Source: Lysobacterales bacterium 66-474
Lineage (GTDB): Bacteria > Pseudomonadota > Gammaproteobacteria > Xanthomonadales > Rhodanobacteraceae
Reading direction: 5' to 3'
Assembly (NCBI GenBank): GCA_001899805.1
Contig: MKWP01000015.1
Span: forward strand, 868,001 to 932,000
Length of the DNA: 64,000 nt
A program made the position numbers and the translations under genes. The notes under the pieces are model-generated. The model saw only the letters and a list, made by a program, of their open reading frames with translations, was not told the origin of the DNA and did no database searches. Every line of letters starts with the position of its first letter. The first letter of the stretch is position 1. Positions 8,113-16,746 of the stretch are shown piece after piece.

Positions 8113-8958
8113 ATGACCGTAGCAATCACTGGGATCACCGGCCACCTCGGCCGACTCGTCCTCGCCAAACTCAAGTCTGCAGGGCTTTCACCGGACGTCA
8201 TTGGATTGGCACACTCGCCTGCCAAGGCAGCTGATCTCGGATTGCCGATCCGCGAGACCGACTACGAGCAACCCGCCACCCTTGCCCGCGCGCTGAAAGG
8301 CATCGATACGTTGTTGCTGATTTCGGCAAGCGAGCTCGGCAAGCGCGCGCGCCAGCACCGCAACATCATCAATGCTGCTTCGCAAGCCAATGTGAAGCGC
8401 ATCATCTATACCAGCCTGCTGCACGCCGACACGTCCACGCTGAATCTTGCGGGCGAGCACCTTGCGACCGAGCGGATGCTGAAGGATTCCGGTATCCGGC
8501 ACACCATCCTGCGCAATGGCTGGTATACCGAAAACTACACCGGCTCGATTGCGGGCGCGCTTGCTGGCGGCGCCTTCATCGGCAGCGCCGGTGCGGGCAG
8601 GATTTCGTCCGCCGCACGCGCCGACTACGCGGAGGCCGCCGTGAAAGTGCTGACCGGACACGACCACGATGGCCGAACCTACGAGCTTGCTGGCGATTCG
8701 GCTTGGACGCTTGCGGATTTCGCTGCCGAAATTTCACGCCAGACGGGCAAGTCGATCGCGTACCAAAACCTGCCCGAAGCGGAGTACGCCGCCGCATTGC
8801 AAGGTTTTGGCGTACCGACCGACTTCGCCCGGGCCATTGCAAGCTGGGACGTTTCCGCCTCGCAAGGGGTCCTCTTCGACGACAGTCACGAGCTGTCAAA
8901 GTTGATCGGACGAGCCACGACTCCGATGTCCATAACGGTGGCCGAAGCGCTGGCTTGA
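8113..8958 (+). CDS. QorB/NmrA-like NAD(P)H:quinone oxidoreductase
   Basis: The 281-residue protein is an atypical short-chain dehydrogenase: Rossmann motif GITGHLG at 6-12, a Thr-Ser pair near residue 100 (IIYTSLLHAD) where the family lacks the classical YxxxK, and the RNGWYTENY segment typical of QorB/YtfG-type proteins. These enzymes reduce quinones with NADPH in the cytoplasm. The length matches the family (about 280). It is a single gene with its own promoter and is bracketed by a direct repeat at both ends. The regulator often found beside it (HxlR type) is not present. Confidence 0.88.
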   Translation: MTVAITGITGHLGRLVLAKLKSAGLSPDVIGLAHSPAKAADLGLPIRETDYEQPATLARALKGIDTLLLISASELGKRARQHRNIINAASQANVKRIIYTSLLHADTSTLNLAGEHLATERMLKDSGIRHTILRNGWYTENYTGSIAGALAGGAFIGSAGAGRISSAARADYAEAAVKVLTGHDHDGRTYELAGDSAWTLADFAAEISRQTGKSIAYQNLPEAEYAAALQGFGVPTDFARAIASWDVSASQGVLFDDSHELSKLIGRATTPMSITVAEALA

Positions 8959-8969
8959 GCCGAGACTGA

Positions 8970-9008
8970 CCGCCTGAGTGGCTATAAAAAAATGATCTTA
9001 GGTCAGTG
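8970..9008 (+). repeat. Direct repeat copy 2 flanking the qorB-like gene
   Basis: This is the second copy of the repeat at 7971-8010: CCGCCTGAGTGGCTA is identical over 15 bases, followed by an A-run and GGTCAG. It lies just after the qorB-like stop codon. Confidence 0.6.
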
Positions 9009-9184
9009 CCATCATCAAGTTCGGGTTGGATCGGATGATCGATCTGTCCGGTGGACGCTGCCAAGACCCACATCACAGATGTCAGGGAAGCGGATTGGGG
9101 AGCAGCCATCAATCTGCAACGCGCCTTCTGTTTCTGAAGTTGATTTCCACGATGGCTCGACTCAACTGTCGCTTCCGATGTCAC

Positions 9185-9532
9185 CTAAGCCCAGATGTAT
9201 TCTTCGGCAATCGCACCGTCTCGCCATTTGGCGACAGTTACCATGCGTCCTCCGCCCTCAAATTCACCGACGACGCAGGTCCACTCACCCGATCCGAAAG
9301 CGATCGGGTGAGAGGTTATTCGTGGAGGCGTGCCTCCCGCCGATTTCACGTACGCCTTCATGGCATCGATGTGCTGCTGAATCCCGTGTGTCGGAGGCTG
9401 CCCCTTCCAGTCGACCAAAACATCTTTGGTGTGGTGATGGGCGAACACTCCGTGCCAGTCCGCATCGTTCCATCCGATGAAGTCGAGATCATCCATGGCT
9501 TTCAGGTTGTGCTTGACTACGTCGCCTTGCAT
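9185..9532 (-). CDS. NTF2-like/SnoaL-like protein
   Basis: The 115-residue product has the short helix-then-sheet pattern of the NTF2/SnoaL superfamily, with motifs of the cone fold such as DWHGVFAHHHTKDV and the C-terminal VTVAKWRDGAIAEEY, where the strand residues line a hydrophobic pocket. Proteins of this fold bind small molecules or act as isomerases or cyclases. The ATG at 9532 has GGGAGA upstream; the longer frame to 9682 is not supported. It stands alone, facing away from the dioxygenase gene. The substrate cannot be inferred. Confidence 0.72.
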   Translation of the reverse strand: MQGDVVKHNLKAMDDLDFIGWNDADWHGVFAHHHTKDVLVDWKGQPPTHGIQQHIDAMKAYVKSAGGTPPRITSHPIAFGSGEWTCVVGEFEGGGRMVTVAKWRDGAIAEEYIWA

Positions 9533-9820
9533 GAGCTTCTCCCGTTTTCGCTGGGAACGCAGCTTGCAATATGTACGCCCGGTGAGATACCGAGTCAAGG
9601 TCCTCCATTCGCAAGGGTTGTACGCCGTCGGCTCGGTGACCGGTGGGAGTACTCGCCACCGAACCGATATCTGGCAGTACATCCATTTCGATGGTCAAAG
9701 CCAGTCTCGAAGGCGTCACGAGCGGGCGGTCACGCTGGCTTCGGCCCCTCCAGCTGAAGGAGTAGGATCGGCCCAGGTTCCGGCACGTCCGCTCATCGTG
9801 CGCCTTTTGGGTTCTGAGCC
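9533..9820. other. Divergent promoter region, no gene seen
   Basis: This 288-base stretch separates the minus-strand SnoaL-like gene from the plus-strand dioxygenase gene. Open frames on both strands are incoherent. It presumably contains both promoters; I could not pick convincing -35/-10 pairs. Confidence 0.45.
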
Positions 9821-10630
9821 ATGAGATTCCCAACCTTTTTCATCTCGCACGGCGGTGGCCCCTGGCCATGGATGAAGGATGAGTGGCGTGGTGTTTACGA
9901 TCAGCTTGCAGCGGCGTTGCGCCGCTTGCCGCAGGACGCTGGTCTCCAACAGCCGCAGGCGGTGCTGATGGTCTCGGCACATTGGGAGGAGCCTGAGTTC
10001 ACTGTTCAGTCGCATCCCGAGCCGGGCATGATTTACGACTATGGCGGCTTCCCCGACTACACCTATCGCATTCGCTACCCTGCGCCCGGTTCGCCGGCGC
10101 TGGCACAGCGCGTGCAGGCGCTGCTGCAAGACGCCGGCATCGCGTCTCGCGAGGACGCCCGGCGCGGCTTCGACCATGGGATGTACGCACCGATGGTGGT
10201 TATCTATCCCGAGGCTGACATGCCGACGGTACAACTGTCACTCAAGCGCGGGCTCGATCCACAGGATCATCTGGCGATGGGTCGCGCGCTTGCTCCGTTG
10301 CGCGACGAGGGCGTGCTGATCATCGGTAGCGGGCTCAGCTACCACAATCTGCACGCCTTCGGCCCGCAGGCCAAGGGCCCCTCAGCCGCCTTTGACGCCT
10401 GGCTGGACGAATCTTTGGCCGCACCCGGCGCGGCGCGTTCGGCGGCCCTCGCCGCCTGGCAGCAGGCGCCCTCTGCACGCCAAGCGCATCCGCGCGAGGA
10501 GCATCTGTTGCCGCTGATGGTGGCCGTCGGCGCAGCGGAGCACGACCGAGCTCAGCGGGTCTACCACCAGGCTGATTTCTTTGGTGGCATCTCGGTGTCG
10601 AATTGGCGCTTTGGGGCGCCGGTGGGCTGA
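9821..10630 (+). CDS. ygiD: DODA/YgiD-type extradiol ring-cleavage dioxygenase
   Basis: The 269-residue protein matches the class III extradiol (LigB-like) family in its DODA/YgiD branch. Four histidines expected for the metal site are present: H10 in ISHGGG, H54 in SAHWEE, H175 in SYHNLHAF and H228 in REEHLLPL. Known members cleave 4,5-DOPA or related catechols and use zinc or iron in the cytoplasm. The length is normal. The next gene starts 14 bases downstream, so they may be co-transcribed. The symbol is given for family likeness; the physiological substrate is uncertain. Confidence 0.85.
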   Translation: MRFPTFFISHGGGPWPWMKDEWRGVYDQLAAALRRLPQDAGLQQPQAVLMVSAHWEEPEFTVQSHPEPGMIYDYGGFPDYTYRIRYPAPGSPALAQRVQALLQDAGIASREDARRGFDHGMYAPMVVIYPEADMPTVQLSLKRGLDPQDHLAMGRALAPLRDEGVLIIGSGLSYHNLHAFGPQAKGPSAAFDAWLDESLAAPGAARSAALAAWQQAPSARQAHPREEHLLPLMVAVGAAEHDRAQRVYHQADFFGGISVSNWRFGAPVG

Positions 10631-10644
10631 AGGAAGCGCGTTGG

Positions 10645-11214
10645 GTGTCAATACTGGGCCCGGAATGTCTGATGGACGTCGCTTGCAATTTCGCCAATCC
10701 CAACCAGTGCTTCGCGTGGGCCCGCGCAGCCTTTCCCGGGCCGGGGCCGCTCACTCTGCTGAAGATGAGCGAAGATCACACCCAACTCATCTACGGCGCC
10801 GGTGACGTGCCGCAGGGGACGGCCCACGTGCACTTGGGCTATCGAAGCCTGGCCGACGCCTGCATTTCGCACTGGCCGCCCGTGCCAGTGGAACTTGAGC
10901 GGGCCATTGATCTGACCGAGGAACGGCTGATGCTCGCCACTCCGCCGCTACGCGACGCGACTGTGGTCACCAACGGTGACATCATCCGGCGATTGCTAGC
11001 CGGTTCGGTGTCGGAGCCGCCGCAGATGGTGTCAATGACAACCGAGGAGGTGGAGCAGGAATTCCAGCGCTTGGCATCCGTGTCTCTGGGTCGCCCGATG
11101 GGTCATGCCGGAGCGGTCGCGAACCGATACGACGCCGCGGCGCTGCTCCTGCTGCGTGAGCTGATGCACCACTGGGGAGTCGCTGGCATTGTCTTGCCTG
11201 CGGTTCATCTATGA
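10645..11214 (+). CDS. Conserved-looking protein of unknown function (189 aa)
   Basis: The GTG at 10645 has AAGGAAG about ten bases upstream, so it is preferred over the ATG at 10672. The protein has no signal or membrane segment. Its C-terminal half (about 90-189) has a pattern loosely like the end of Ppx/GppA phosphatases: a TNGDIIRRLL helix, a TTEEVEQEFQRL helix and a final RYDAAALLLLRELM helix. The N-terminal ATPase-fold motifs of that family are absent, so this remains a weak resemblance. It follows the dioxygenase gene closely. Function unknown. Confidence 0.5.
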   Translation: MSILGPECLMDVACNFANPNQCFAWARAAFPGPGPLTLLKMSEDHTQLIYGAGDVPQGTAHVHLGYRSLADACISHWPPVPVELERAIDLTEERLMLATPPLRDATVVTNGDIIRRLLAGSVSEPPQMVSMTTEEVEQEFQRLASVSLGRPMGHAGAVANRYDAAALLLLRELMHHWGVAGIVLPAVHL

Positions 11215-11360
11215 AGGACACCTGTTGGCCGCAACCTGCCTTCACGTCGATGAAACGCCGAGTCGTCTAAAAGGTTCTGCTGGCCTTGCGCGCCAGCCAC
11301 TGGTCGCGCCTACACACGTTCAGTCGTGGCGGTGCCAACAATCGCTCAACGGAGATGCCC

Positions 11361-12740
11361 GTGAACCAATCCGGCCGTCCTGTCGCGTCGCTCGTGGATC
11401 TGATGTCCGGGCTGTCCGGAACGGAACCGCGCGTGCTCGAACTGAAAACCTCGGTGGCCTGTCCCCATTCGATCATCTTGCCGCCCGGGTTCTCGCTGAT
11501 CGGGGCGGACAAGGATCGCTGCATCCTGAGTTTCGGGAACGGCGATGGCATCGGTCTGACCGCAAACAACCGCGTCGAAAACCTCACCGTGATCGCCCCG
11601 CCCGCCGCCCGCGCGATCTACACCCAGACCGGGATTGCCGACCTCGGCACGCTCACGCTCGACAACCTCGCGGTGACTGGACAGGTTTCCATCATCACGC
11701 ACGCCGGGACGGACACGTTGAACCTCGTGGTGGACGGGTTGCACATCGCGGCCTGCGATGCACGCCGTTACAGCGAGCAGCCGCAAAAGTACGGCGTCAA
11801 CGTGTACCAGGGTGCGCTCACGGTCTACAACTTCAACGGCAGCACGAACTCGCGGATCAAGGCGTCACTCGCCCATGTCAGCGTCGGTGCGAAGAACGCG
11901 CCGGTGCTGGGCTCGGGCATCTTCGTCAGCGGCTTCGGCGATGAGAGCGGGCTGGTCGAACTCGACGTGCTCACGACCGGAGCGGTCCACTCCACCGGGA
12001 TGTTGCCCTACGGCACGGCGGACATGATCACCGGCGGCGTCTTCATCGTGTACGGCGTGCACGCTAAACGCGTCGAGCACTTCGGCGAGGTCGTCACCTA
12101 CGGCGTCAACGACATGGTGCTGGACACCTGGGGCGCGGTGGAGACCTGGATCGCGCACGCGCCGGTGGTGTCGTACGGACCGAGCGGGATCGGCTTCGTC
12201 AACTTCGGCACCGTGGGAGACTTTCTCGCTGAAGCCGAGATCGTGACTCATGGCCTCGGTGCGCGCGGCTTCAACCAGTACGACGGCACCGTGAAGAACA
12301 TCCGCTTCAAGTCGATCGAGACCTTCGGTGACGGCTCGATCGGCATCCAGGTGAGCAAACCGGTCGGCACGATCACCGTCGATGGCAACGTCACGACGCA
12401 CGGTTCGATCGGCAACACGCTGGTCAAGGGCGTGAACATACAGCTTCCGGCCGAAGCCTTCGGCGTCAAGCCGGGAGGCATCGTCGAGAAACTGGTCGTC
12501 GGCGGCAACCTCGTCACCCATGGCACCAAGGTCACGACCTACGCCATCGAAGGCGGCAGGGTGAACGCCATCGACATCAAGGGTGAGGTCATCGCCGACG
12601 GCGAAAGTTCCAACGCTGTGCTGGTCGCCGACAAGGGTTCGACGCCGCTCACCAAAATGCGTGCGCGCGCCAAGGCAGGCAAGGCACTGGTGGAAGCGGG
12701 CGGCGAGATCGCCGATCGAACGGGGTTTTCGGCTGCGTGA
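11361..12740 (+). CDS. Right-handed beta-helix protein
   Basis: The 459-residue product is made of repeated short beta-strand segments rich in Gly, Val, Thr and Asn (for example the ITVDGNVTTHG and VVGGNLVTHG repeats between about 340 and 410), as in pectate-lyase-like parallel beta-helices. No signal peptide is evident, so it may act in the cytoplasm or leave by another route. The GTG at 11361 is preferred because GGAG lies six bases upstream; the ATG at 11355 is too close to it. It is followed 30 bases later by a pirin gene, and the pair looks like one operon. The biochemical role is unknown. Confidence 0.68.
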   Translation: MNQSGRPVASLVDLMSGLSGTEPRVLELKTSVACPHSIILPPGFSLIGADKDRCILSFGNGDGIGLTANNRVENLTVIAPPAARAIYTQTGIADLGTLTLDNLAVTGQVSIITHAGTDTLNLVVDGLHIAACDARRYSEQPQKYGVNVYQGALTVYNFNGSTNSRIKASLAHVSVGAKNAPVLGSGIFVSGFGDESGLVELDVLTTGAVHSTGMLPYGTADMITGGVFIVYGVHAKRVEHFGEVVTYGVNDMVLDTWGAVETWIAHAPVVSYGPSGIGFVNFGTVGDFLAEAEIVTHGLGARGFNQYDGTVKNIRFKSIETFGDGSIGIQVSKPVGTITVDGNVTTHGSIGNTLVKGVNIQLPAEAFGVKPGGIVEKLVVGGNLVTHGTKVTTYAIEGGRVNAIDIKGEVIADGESSNAVLVADKGSTPLTKMRARAKAGKALVEAGGEIADRTGFSAA

Positions 12741-12770
12741 TCCATCCGTCTACAAGGTTTGGAGACGACA

Positions 12771-13691
12771 GTGAATATTCGACCCATCAAGCGGCTTTCA
12801 AAATCCCGCCCGACGCTGGAAGGCGCGGGCGTGCACCTCCACCGCGCCATCGGTTTCAACGGCGCCGACCGCGACGTCGATCCGTTCCTGCTGCTGGATG
12901 ATTTCCGCAGCGACGTGCCGGAGGATTACATCAAGGGTTTTCCGTGGCACCCGCATCGCGGCATGGAAACCATCACCTACGTGCTGGCCGGTACCGTGGA
13001 GCACGGCGACAGCCTCGGTCACCACGGCGTGATCGGCACGGGCGACGTGCAGTGGATGACGGCCGGCAACGGCATCATCCACCAGGAGATGCCGAAGGGA
13101 AACCCGGCCGGCCAGATGTACGGATTCCAGCTGTGGGCGAACTTGCCGCGCGCGCTGAAGATGACCGAGCCGCGCTACCAGGAAATCAAGGCGCGCGACA
13201 TTCCGGTGGTGAGCGACGACGACGGCACGCACGTGCGCGTGGTGTGCGGACGCTTCCGCGACACGGCCGGACCGGTCGAAGGCGTGGCGGCTGATCCGAT
13301 CTATTGGGACGTCTCGGTGGCGCCCGGCGGCCACAAGACCTTCCTCGTGCCGGCGGACCACCAGGCGTTCGCCTACGTGTTCGCGGGCAGCGGAACCTTT
13401 TGCAACGCCGAGGCGCCCCTGTCGGTGCCGACCGAAAGCACGCGCTGGCTGGATACCGCGCCACCGGCGCAAGCGGGCAACCGGGCTTTGGTGCTGTTCG
13501 GCGAAGGTGATGCCATCGAAGTCCACGCCGAAGGCGAAGGCATTCGTTTCCTCCTCGTCGCAGGCAGGCCGTTGCGCGAGCCGGTTGCGTGGTACGGGCC
13601 AATCGTCATGAACACCCAGGCGGAGTTGCGCGAGGCTTTCGATGAACTCGAACGCGGCACGTTCCTGAAATCGGGAGCCGCACCAGACTGA
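12771..13691 (+). CDS. Pirin-family cupin protein
   Basis: The 306-residue protein has two cupin barrels. The first (about 20-130) carries the metal-binding set of pirins, HPHRGMETITYV with a later His (HGDSLGHHG) and the HQEMP segment; the second (about 170-290) is less conserved, as usual. Bacterial pirins include quercetinases and redox-dependent regulators. GTG at 12771 is chosen because GGAG is at a distance of six; a TTG at 12759 is in frame but lacks a site. It lies 30 bases after the beta-helix gene. Whether it has enzyme activity cannot be told from the sequence. Confidence 0.88.
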   Translation: MNIRPIKRLSKSRPTLEGAGVHLHRAIGFNGADRDVDPFLLLDDFRSDVPEDYIKGFPWHPHRGMETITYVLAGTVEHGDSLGHHGVIGTGDVQWMTAGNGIIHQEMPKGNPAGQMYGFQLWANLPRALKMTEPRYQEIKARDIPVVSDDDGTHVRVVCGRFRDTAGPVEGVAADPIYWDVSVAPGGHKTFLVPADHQAFAYVFAGSGTFCNAEAPLSVPTESTRWLDTAPPAQAGNRALVLFGEGDAIEVHAEGEGIRFLLVAGRPLREPVAWYGPIVMNTQAELREAFDELERGTFLKSGAAPD

Positions 13692-14064
13692 GGCTGCGCG
13701 CGGGAATCTACATTTGTTGGCCGACCTCAACGTACCCTCGACGGCCATCCACCGCCTGAGCTTGAGGTCCGGCTGCTGCTTCTACAGTCAAGACGAGGAG
13801 CTGTTATTCGTCTACCGACGCTGAAATGGGAAGAAGTGCGTCCGACGCGGTGACAGCAGGCTGGGCGGGTGTCTGCAGGATGCTCGCCGAACGCTCTGCG
13901 AGTTTGAGTTGCAATGACAGCTGTTGGGGGAATCGGAGGTTCGGCGATTCCGCGTCAATGTCCGGATGGGGTCGCAATGCGACCTCTCGGTTAGCGTTCG
14001 ACCCGCCAACCGTCGTTGCCGACCCATGGGTCTGGAAGCGCCTGTCGAGAATGGATGAAAAGTG
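13692..14064. other. Intergenic stretch, nothing recognised
   Basis: About 370 bases between the pirin gene and a small membrane protein gene. Frames on both strands lack starts and coherent composition. No promoter pair, terminator or repeat could be supported. Confidence 0.45.
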
Positions 14065-14430
14065 ATGGCCGGACAATGTCACAAACAGGATTTGCTGGGC
14101 AAGCCGTTGGCGTTGGGACTATTCTGGATCGCGCCATGGTTGCTGATTATCGCAAGCAGTCACGGCAGCGGTATCGTCCACACGGTCGGGTGGACTTTTG
14201 GCTTTGCGGTGATGGGCGTAGCCTGTTTGGCAAACGCCCGCAGATGCGGGCGTCGACACTGTTTTTATACTGCGCCGCTGTTCCTGCTTGCTGCGCTCGC
14301 TTCGCTACTTTATGGAATCGACGCAGTGCCCTTTGGCCCAAACGGCTGGAACTGGATTGGCGGCGTTGCAGTGGTAGGCGCCATCTTGGCGTGCTGCGGT
14401 CTGGAACCGTTTCTTGGCAGATATTGTTGA
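14065..14430 (+). CDS. Small integral membrane protein (about 121 aa)
   Basis: Four hydrophobic helices are visible (about 15-35, 40-60, 70-90, 97-115). A conserved-looking CLANARRCGRRHC segment sits between helices 2 and 3: three cysteines with a basic stretch, which could bind metal or form a cytoplasmic loop. An in-frame GTG at 14062 is an alternative start. I recognise it only as a small membrane protein of a type often left as hypothetical. It ends just before the IS21 remnant and may have lost its original neighbours. Confidence 0.6.
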   Translation: MAGQCHKQDLLGKPLALGLFWIAPWLLIIASSHGSGIVHTVGWTFGFAVMGVACLANARRCGRRHCFYTAPLFLLAALASLLYGIDAVPFGPNGWNWIGGVAVVGAILACCGLEPFLGRYC

Positions 14431-14436
14431 TTTCCG

Positions 14437-15215
14437 TTTAAAGCTGAGCCGGGATTTTCATCGGAAGTTGAGCCACCCGGATGGGGTGCAGCTTACCTCA
14501 TGGGGTGGATGATTTTGCTTTGGCCTCCTGCTTCGTGTCGGTGGAATGGGCCTTGAAGCGGTAGCGGTCGTTGCCGGTTTCCAGGGTGTGGCAGTGGTGG
14601 GTGAGCCGGTCGAGCAAGGCCGTGGTCATCTTGGGATCGCCGAACACGGAAGCCCACCCGGCGACGCGGAGGTTGATGGTGATGACGAGGCTCGCGTGTT
14701 CGTAGAGCTTGCCGATCAGGTGGAACAGCAAGGCGCCGCCGGCCTGTGAGAACGGCAGGTAGCCAAGCTCGCCGAGGATCACCAGGTCAAGGGTCGCCAG
14801 ACGCGCGGCCAAGGCGCCTTGCTTGCCAGCGGCCTTTTCCTGTTCGAGCGCGTTGACCAGTTCCAAGGTGGAGTAGAACCGGACGCGCCGGTGCAGATGG
14901 GGGATGGTCTGTACGCCGAGCGCGGTGGCGAGGTGGGTCTAGCCGGTCCCGGATCCGCCGACGAGCACGACGTTGTGGGCTTGCTGCATGAACTCGCCGC
15001 AGTGCAGCTGGCGGACCAGCGCTGCGTTCACCGGGCTCTGGGCGAAGTCGAAGCTGGAGAGGTCGCGGTACGCTGGTAAGCGTGCGGCTTTCATCTGGTA
15101 GGCGGTCGAACGCACGGCGCATTCTGCGACTTCGGCCTTGAGCAAGGCTGCGATGAACGGCAGCGCCTCGTGGTACAGCGGCGAGCCTTGTCGGGCCAGC
15201 TCATCAAGGGCCTCG
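14437..15215 (-). mobile_element. IS21-family remnant
   Basis: The remnant keeps most of istB and one IS end. AGCTGAGCC (14442-14450) and AGTTGAGCC (14466-14474) are repeats 24 bases apart, like the multiple terminal repeats of IS21-type ends. The istA gene and the other end are missing, and the istB 5' end is replaced by the phosphatase gene at about 15212. The element can no longer move by itself. Confidence 0.75.
14498..15212 (-). pseudogene. istB: istB (IS21 transposition helper ATPase), 5'-truncated with an in-frame stop
   Basis: Read through, the frame gives a standard IstB: the DELARQG helix region, LKAARLP, FDFAQ, Walker [16 protein letters not shown], Walker [13 protein letters not shown], and C-terminal sensor motifs. 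A TAG at 14939-14941 stands exactly where the Walker A lysine codon should be (AAG to TAG), so full-length protein is not made. The first 20-30 residues and the start codon are also missing; homology begins abruptly near 15212. IstB normally loads the IstA transposase onto target DNA. Confidence 0.85.
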
Positions 15216-15779
15216 GAGTTTTTTGAGGAAGCGTTCCTGCTCCAGAGTCTCTATGGCTCCTGGGCGAACGCTTCTGACCAACGAGATCGCATCCTCGGCA
15301 GTCTGCACAGCCCCTGAGCCGATCAGCAGCATGCAAGCCACGGTGCCAGCTCGTCCGAGCCCACCCTTGCAGTGCACGACGACGCGCCGCCCTGTGACAA
15401 GGCCCTGTGCGAGCGATGGGCCGAGCGTTGCCCACGCGTCAAGAAAACGATCGTCCGGTGCGCATCCATCGGTAATCGGCAAGCCGTACCAATGCAAGCC
15501 CGCCGCTCGCGCCTGATCGGGCAAGGACGGGATCCTCAGTTCCGTGAACTCGTGGGGTTCGATAAGACTGATCAGGTCGGACGCGCCCCACTTCACGATG
15601 GCTCTGATGTCTGCATCCAAAGTACGCGCCCAAGGAAGACCCGATATCGGGTTACCTTGATGTTTGCCTGGTGCGAAAGTGATGCCGACGGCACCGCCTG
15701 CTTTGCCGACTGGAACCGTAGCGATGCGGAGCGGGTGTGATTCACTCGTCCGTGCGGCGTGTAGGGATGATCCACTCAT
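15204..15779 (-). CDS. Dual-specificity-type protein tyrosine phosphatase
   Basis: The 191-residue protein carries the PTP loop HCKGGLGRAG with nucleophile C137 and R143, and a likely general acid D104 in PITDG. The layout matches the CDKN3/DSP-like bacterial phosphatases, which remove phosphate from Tyr or Ser/Thr residues in the cytoplasm. The end of the gene lies in the junction with the IS21 remnant: the last residues (KKLRGP) run into IS sequence, so the natural C-terminus may be shortened. No strong ribosome site precedes the ATG at 15779. Activity is plausible since the catalytic core is complete. Confidence 0.75.
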   Translation of the reverse strand: MSGSSLHAARTSESHPLRIATVPVGKAGGAVGITFAPGKHQGNPISGLPWARTLDADIRAIVKWGASDLISLIEPHEFTELRIPSLPDQARAAGLHWYGLPITDGCAPDDRFLDAWATLGPSLAQGLVTGRRVVVHCKGGLGRAGTVACMLLIGSGAVQTAEDAISLVRSVRPGAIETLEQERFLKKLRGP

Positions 15780-16003
15780 TTCGGCATGTCGGATTGTTGG
15801 GTGACGGTGTCGCTTCTGAAGGTGCCTTGCGCGGAGCGCAAGGTCTCACTCTACTGGCGGGTGAGCGCTGGGCATACGAGACACCGCGAACCAGCGAAAG
15901 CAAAACCGCTGCCCATGCGGGCCCGACGAAGCGACCGTACCTCTACTCATGTCCAGCTTCCCACATGGCTGTCCCGCCGAATGAGACGCCGCGATGAGAC
16001 GCG

Positions 16004-16534
16004 ATGGTTGCCGGGCCTCCGCTGAGTCACCTGTTTCAGCCGATGCGCCACGGTACCGAAACCATGGGCGACCGGTCGCAAAGCACGGACCCCGTGGTGC
16101 AAGCCTTGTTCAAAAGTTTCGATGCGCCGATACGAGACTATCTTGACCGTATCGGCGCTGGAGCCGACCCACTGCGACGCCGCAACGCCGGCAGCCATCG
16201 ATTCAGCGGTAGTTGGGCAGTGAAGCTGCACGCACCCGGCTTCCACCAGAACCACGTGCACCCCAACGGCTGGATTTCATCGGCCTGCTACATTGATTTG
16301 CCCGACGTCATCGGCGACGCGCAGAACCGGGACGGCATGCTCACGTTCGCGGAGCCCGGCATCCTGACGACGCCGCACTTGCCGCCGGAACACAAGGTTC
16401 ATCCTGCGGTTGGCACGCTCGTGCTGTTCCCGTCGTACTTCTGGCGAGGCACGGTACCGTTTTCGGGCAAGCAATCGCGGCTCACGGTTGCGTTTGACGT
16501 TGTACCCAACCTGCGTCACGCCGGAATGATGTGA
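16004..16534 (+). pseudogene. 2OG-Fe(II) oxygenase C-terminal fragment, distal His replaced
   Basis: This is the C-terminal half of a protein type in which TPR repeats are followed by a putative 2OG-Fe(II) oxygenase domain. The first metal ligand region is kept (QNHVHPNGW, H84 and H86), as is the final RLTVAFDVVP strand. The distal iron His, expected in a FPS-W-HGTVPF motif, is R148 here (FWRGTVPF). The N-terminal TPR part is absent. Missing half and missing ligand together point to a decayed gene, although a short protein could still be made. It lies next to the IS21 remnant. Confidence 0.6.
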
Positions 16535-16705
16535 ATGCAGCGGGCCAGCACGCATGCCTGGCAACCGTTGAGCTGATGGCCCAGACTGCAAAGCCGAGCA
16601 AGACACATTCCGACATCGCCTGTATTGCACGAGTCCGCGTGACTACGCTGGCTGCCGAACTCACCGCCGTTGCTCCCAAGTCTCATTGGTCCCGTAGACT
16701 GAGCT

Positions 16706-16733
16706 GGGCACGCGCAGTCCTTCACGCGTGCCC
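16706..16733. terminator. Hairpin between converging genes
   Basis: GGGCACGCG (16706-16714) and CGCGTGCCC (16725-16733) form a perfect 9-base stem with a 10-base loop. It lies between the plus-strand oxygenase fragment (ending 16534) and the minus-strand zinc-ribbon gene (ending 16747). There is no long U-tract, so factor-independent termination is uncertain. Confidence 0.5.
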
Positions 16734-16746
16734 AAACTCTTGCAGG

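Noticed and set aside
10645-11214. Exopolyphosphatase (Ppx/GppA)
   Set aside because: Only the C-terminal helix pattern is reminiscent; the N-terminal ATPase-fold motifs are absent, so no function was assigned.
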